In this document: positions 60,463-64,000 of the stretch, piece by piece
Position numbering within the stretch: the first letter of the stretch is position 1
How the letters are laid out: each line of letters opens with the position of its first letter
Source of the DNA: Alicyclobacillus fastidiosus
GTDB taxonomy: Bacteria > Bacillota > Bacilli > Alicyclobacillales > Alicyclobacillaceae
Direction of reading: 5' to 3'
Assembly: GCF_026651875.1 (NCBI RefSeq)
Contig: NZ_CP104067.1
Span: 1,922,001-1,986,000 of the forward strand
DNA: 64,000 nucleotides
Notes under the pieces: model-generated
Told to the model about the DNA's origin: nothing
Databases searched by the model: none
What the model saw: only the letters and a program-made list of their open reading frames with translations
Made by a program: the position numbers and the translations under genes

Positions 60463-62817
60463 TCAACGTCGCCCTAGATGCCTCAGGCACAGAGGTGGAA
60501 GCTCCATCGCCCTGCTAGACGATTGGAGGTACAAGTCGTTCAGACTACAGAGCTTTCCTGTGGACTCTCCCGCTCGTACGTCAAACGCCTGCGTTGGGTC
60601 CCCAAGCCGCTCAGCGCGCGTTTGCAGCATTTGCAGTTGTTCGGTCAACTGGCGTTTCAGGTGCGCCACCTCGAGGGCAGCATCGCCAAATACGACGACC
60701 AATAAATCCCCTGAACTGAGGCGAACAGGGAGCGTGTACTCGCCCATGTTACAGCGCACCAGTTCCGCCAGACGCTCTATTGCTTGTTCGCCTTCGCCGA
60801 GGTGGAGGTGTTCAAAATCGACAATCGATAAGAATAGCAGGGATAAATCCATCGACACTGGAAACGGGCGATGACACACCTTTTCGAGAAATGTCACCGG
60901 ATCTTCCGACAGTATGAGGGAGCTGAGAAAGCCTCGCGTATAACATCCTGTGGTGTGATCGAGATAGGCGTGCCCGAATTGTCGCTCGTTCTGATAGGCG
61001 GCATAGATGCTGCCTCCTAGCCGGGAGGCGAGGCGGTGCAGCAACCGACGGTCGTTGTCGTTGTATAGCTCCGCGTGACTGGACTGCAGCGTAAACATGC
61101 CGTATACCTCGTGACCCTGTAGTAAGGGTACGCGAATGATGCTGCGGATACCTTGTGCACTTAGCGCATAATCCTCATGGAACTCAGGGTTTTTCAAGAT
61201 GTCTTTGCACATGGACGGTAGCCTTGTCTTGCGGACGAAATTGAGTCCACTCTTGGTCGTCGGTACAAACGTCCCAACTATCCTCGCTGGAATGTCGTCG
61301 CGCATGGACGCTTCGTGAACCAGGCAGTAACGATCATCTTCCCCGGCAAGTTCAATGCTAAAGCGGTCGCACGGAATCCGCTCCACGATGAAATCCGGTA
61401 ACGCACTCACCAATTCCCCTAAGTCTTTCCTTCTTAAGACAGCCATCCCGACGCGTTCCAACCACTCGAATTCAGCCAACTGAAGTGCCAGTGTGTTGTG
61501 GTCTTGTCCCGGGTGGAACCCGCGTGGTTGAGGAGAGGACTCGAATGCCGTCAACTGAAACGCCGTGGGTGGGACCGGCTCACCGAATAGATAGCCTTGA
61601 ATCTCATCGCACTTGTTATCCCGCAGAAAGTCAAACTGCTGGACGGTCTCCACGCCTTCGGCAACCACGTTCAAATTCAGGGACTTGGCGAGCGAGATAA
61701 TCGCGCCAATGACCGGGTTTTGATTGGCCGCGCTCTGGATGCCTGCGGTGAAGGAGCGGTCAATCTTGAGCGTGTGTACAGGAAAGCGCATCAGATAACT
61801 CAATGAAGAATAGCCGATGCCAAAATCGTCGATGGCGATTCGAACGCCGAGGTTTCGAAGCTCGGTGAGTGTGTGAACCGCTCGGTCAACATCGTGCATG
61901 GCTGTCCGTTCCGTGATTTCCAGTTCGAGTAGGCTGGGGTCCATCTTCGTGTCCTGAAGGATGTCCCGCACGAGTTTTGGGAACCCCGGTTGGCCGAATT
62001 GACGACTGGAGACGTTGACACTCATGCGCACGCGGTACCCGTCCTGCAGCCATCTGGCCCCTTGTTCGCAGACAGAGCGCAACACGTACTCGTCGATTGG
62101 CAGAATCAAGTCGCTCGACTCTGCGACCGGAATAAATCGATGTGGGGGAATTTCACCGAATTCGGAGTGACGCCAGCGGCAGAGCGCTTCCGCGCCCACC
62201 ACCTGCATGGATTTGGCTTGGATCTTTGGTTGATAGTAAATCTCCAAGTCCTTGTTGCGCAGCGCATTGCGCAACATCGTCTCCACGATAAGTGGGGTGA
62301 GCATTCCCTCAGAAACAGCGTTTGAACTGACGCACACTTGGTTTCGCCCGGCGTCTTTCGCGCACTTCGAGGCGGATTCGGCGAGAACGAGCGCGCGCTC
62401 GCAGAGGGAGCCTTCGGATGGTTGCGTGGCGACACCGATACTGGCCGTCACGACGACATCCCTGTTTTCAACTCGATGTGGTTCCGCAAGTGCGTGGAGA
62501 ATGCGTTCGGCGAGCGTGTAGACTGCGTCACCGTCCATGTTGAAGCATGCGACCACGAACTCGTCGCCGCCAAAGCGGCCGACGAGGGATTCACTCGGGA
62601 CGTGGTGAACAATTCGGCGGGCAATCTCCTGTAATATTGTGTCGCCGACGCCGTATGTAAAATTCTCGTTAATTTGTCGGAATCGATCCAGGTTGATGAA
62701 CACAATCGACGACGACGAAATATTGGGCATTTGAGTGCCCACAGCGAGCAGGAACTGACTGCGGGAGAGCAGGTTGGTCAACGGATCTCGATTGACCGCA
62801 ATGGATTCATAGCCCAC
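60463..62817 (-). CDS. GGDEF-EAL-GAF protein with a degenerate C-terminal GGDEF
   Basis: A 784-residue soluble protein for c-di-GMP turnover. GGDEF domain about 5-165 with intact GGDEF (83-87). EAL domain about 175-425 with all catalytic positions present: E210 (EAL), N268, E300, D330-D331, K351, E387, Q407. GAF domain about 450-610. A last segment (about 615-760) has the GGDEF fold pattern (DHTTGCYTRGFLSS) but SSGDLLVVV instead of GGDEF, so it is inactive. No membrane segment. GTG at 62817 with GGCGGTGA upstream. No RxxD site. Net activity (synthesis or hydrolysis) cannot be told. Confidence 0.9.
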   Translation of the reverse strand: MGYESIAVNRDPLTNLLSRSQFLLAVGTQMPNISSSSIVFINLDRFRQINENFTYGVGDTILQEIARRIVHHVPSESLVGRFGGDEFVVACFNMDGDAVYTLAERILHALAEPHRVENRDVVVTASIGVATQPSEGSLCERALVLAESASKCAKDAGRNQVCVSSNAVSEGMLTPLIVETMLRNALRNKDLEIYYQPKIQAKSMQVVGAEALCRWRHSEFGEIPPHRFIPVAESSDLILPIDEYVLRSVCEQGARWLQDGYRVRMSVNVSSRQFGQPGFPKLVRDILQDTKMDPSLLELEITERTAMHDVDRAVHTLTELRNLGVRIAIDDFGIGYSSLSYLMRFPVHTLKIDRSFTAGIQSAANQNPVIGAIISLAKSLNLNVVAEGVETVQQFDFLRDNKCDEIQGYLFGEPVPPTAFQLTAFESSPQPRGFHPGQDHNTLALQLAEFEWLERVGMAVLRRKDLGELVSALPDFIVERIPCDRFSIELAGEDDRYCLVHEASMRDDIPARIVGTFVPTTKSGLNFVRKTRLPSMCKDILKNPEFHEDYALSAQGIRSIIRVPLLQGHEVYGMFTLQSSHAELYNDNDRRLLHRLASRLGGSIYAAYQNERQFGHAYLDHTTGCYTRGFLSSLILSEDPVTFLEKVCHRPFPVSMDLSLLFLSIVDFEHLHLGEGEQAIERLAELVRCNMGEYTLPVRLSSGDLLVVVFGDAALEVAHLKRQLTEQLQMLQTRAERLGDPTQAFDVRAGESTGKLCSLNDLYLQSSSRAMELPPLCLRHLGRR

Positions 62818-62929
62818 GAAGTCACCGCCTAATCATGAGGTCGAATGTGAAAAAGGTGACAAAATTTACGAGATTCATCCAACTTCCTGCTTCGACATGA
62901 ATCCTTGAAAATCCTTTCGATTCGACCAC

Positions 62930-62966
62930 ACAAAAAAGGGCGCAATGCGGGGAACACATTGCGCCA
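62930..62966 (-). terminator. Terminator of the antiporter gene
   Basis: GGCGCAATG (62939-62947) pairs with CATTGCGCC (62957-62965); on the minus strand it is followed by a T-run (complement of 62932-62937). Confidence 0.88.
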
Positions 62967-63032
62967 AACGGAGTAAGGGGTCTTGCACGACCTTATGATG
63001 CCACGCAATCATTGAATAACGCTTGAAAGCCG

Positions 63033-64000
63033 TCATGAAGATATATCTGCTGACCGCTGTTTTGAGAGGATTGCCACGAAGGCGATGGGTGACAGCATAC
63101 TGGTGAACACCGCGACGAGGATGATACAGTCCGCAAACTGCTGTGACATCGTTCCGATTTGTACACCGATTTGTGCAGCGGCCGCGATGAGGCTCAGTCG
63201 TGCCGAAAGCAAAATGCCTCCCCCCATCGCCTTGCGCCACCCAAACTGCCGCACGAGGTGTAGGGAAGGGATGAGCTTGACGACGAAGGCCACCACGGTG
63301 AGAACGGGAATCCAGACAAGCGTGTCGCGGGATAGGACGGATCGAAAATCGAAGTCGAGTCCGACCGAGATGAAGAATAGTGGAATGAAGAAGCCATAGC
63401 CAATCCCGTGGCTGTAGTCGCGCAGTTTGTCCTTGAAAGAAAACGGGAGTGCCGACACTAACATCCCGACCAAAAAACTGCCTAGAATCGGTTCAGCGCC
63501 AGTGAAATCGGCGAGGGTGACAGTGACGGAGAGCAGGGCCACGACGGCTCGGATGCGAACTTGTACGTCGCCTGCGAGGCGGCGCAGCGCGGGCAGCCGC
63601 TGCACGCTGCGAAGCACGCCATAGACGAGGATGGTAAATGGAATGATGGCGCAGGTGAGGAGCACCCGGGTGAAACTGCCTGATATCTGAATCGTAATAA
63701 ACATGGAGAGTAAAAACATCGTGAGAAAGTCGGCCAGCAGGGCGCTGACGAGGAGCGTCTGTCCAAACGTCGATTTGAGGAGTCCGGTTTCTTCCAAAAT
63801 CGGTAAGATGACGCCGAGTGACGTAGTCGAAAACAGCAGTGCCAACATGTAAGGGTTCGTCGGAGGTGGGGTCAAGTGGCACAGCCACAATGAGATGCCG
63901 AAACTGAGTAAGAGCGTCCCGCAAAAAATAGACAGTCCGGTGGCGACGGTTGGAGAATGCCTGCCAACTGGGCGGAGCTGCCTGATGTCGATTTCCATCC
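63033..64000 (-). CDS. CPA2-family cation:proton antiporter, C-terminal part
   Basis: The window ends inside this gene; 321 residues are visible and the true start lies beyond 64000. At least nine hydrophobic segments. The first visible motif, MEIDIRQLRPVGR, is internal in the family (G-x-E-x-D-x-x-x-L), which shows the missing N-terminus. LFSTTSLGVILPILEE, ADFLTMFLL and FFISVGLDFDF match KefB/NapA-type antiporters for Na+ or K+. There is no TrkA domain at the visible end. Confidence 0.88.
   Translation of the reverse strand, partial: MEIDIRQLRPVGRHSPTVATGLSIFCGTLLLSFGISLWLCHLTPPPTNPYMLALLFSTTSLGVILPILEETGLLKSTFGQTLLVSALLADFLTMFLLSMFITIQISGSFTRVLLTCAIIPFTILVYGVLRSVQRLPALRRLAGDVQVRIRAVVALLSVTVTLADFTGAEPILGSFLVGMLVSALPFSFKDKLRDYSHGIGYGFFIPLFFISVGLDFDFRSVLSRDTLVWIPVLTVVAFVVKLIPSLHLVRQFGWRKAMGGGILLSARLSLIAAAAQIGVQIGTMSQQFADCIILVAVFTSMLSPIAFVAILSKQRSADISS

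Overview
This window is chromosomal DNA from a spore-forming, GC-rich member of the Bacillales. The 16S rRNA gene and protein content look most like Alicyclobacillus or a close relative; I could not run an alignment. Supporting signs are the sporulation genes (yunB, spoVB, sigI-rsgI, SafA/CotS-like coat genes), strong AGGAGG-type ribosome binding sites, many GTG and TTG starts, a T-box leader, and Bacillus-like gene order. No insertion sequence, prophage, CRISPR array or tRNA gene was found.

Layout. Bases 1-11400 carry central carbon and purine genes: an ACT-domain malic enzyme (minus strand), a PucR/CdaR-type regulator, an MsmX-type sugar-transporter ATPase, a Crh-like HPr without the catalytic histidine, PEP carboxylase, phosphofructokinase, class I aldolase, and purE-purK. 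Bases 11370-21100 hold a YjcZ-like peptide, a sensorless DegS-like kinase, a phenylalanine T-box with pheS-pheT, zapA, a CvpA-like gene, a small holin-like membrane protein, mutS2 and an unusual SDR. Bases 21100-29450 are envelope and spore genes: a class A PBP with an FnIII domain and a low-complexity tail, yunB, a chemoreceptor, a LysM coat protein and a CotS-like kinase.

From about 27350 to 59400 the order follows the B. subtilis safA-yebC-ruvAB-queA-tgt-yajC-yrzE-yrbG-spoVB-comN-secDF-recJ-apt-rel-dtd block. It has local differences: a two-gene NAD synthetase, ruvC present, a secreted protein of unknown function where csbX/bofC would sit, separate secD and secF, and sigI-rsgI plus a complete 16S-23S-5S rRNA operon (36.7-42.0 kb) between ruvB and queA. 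The rRNA operon has two promoters in a duplicated block, and clear processing stems around 16S and 23S. The right end adds two c-di-GMP-related multidomain proteins (one just after yrzE, one near the end), a metallo-hydrolase, a small zinc-ribbon protein and a truncated CPA2 antiporter.

Most of the window is conserved housekeeping DNA and I do not see a clearly new defence or mobile system. The observations most worth checking are: pfkA, whose conserved start position is an ATC codon behind a Shine-Dalgarno-like run; RsgI, where the usual Asn-Pro motif reads Ser-Pro, together with a possible SigI autopromoter; the Crh-like protein with Ala15; the split glutaminase/synthetase pair; the two multi-GGDEF proteins; and an SDR that lacks the Tyr/Lys catalytic pair.
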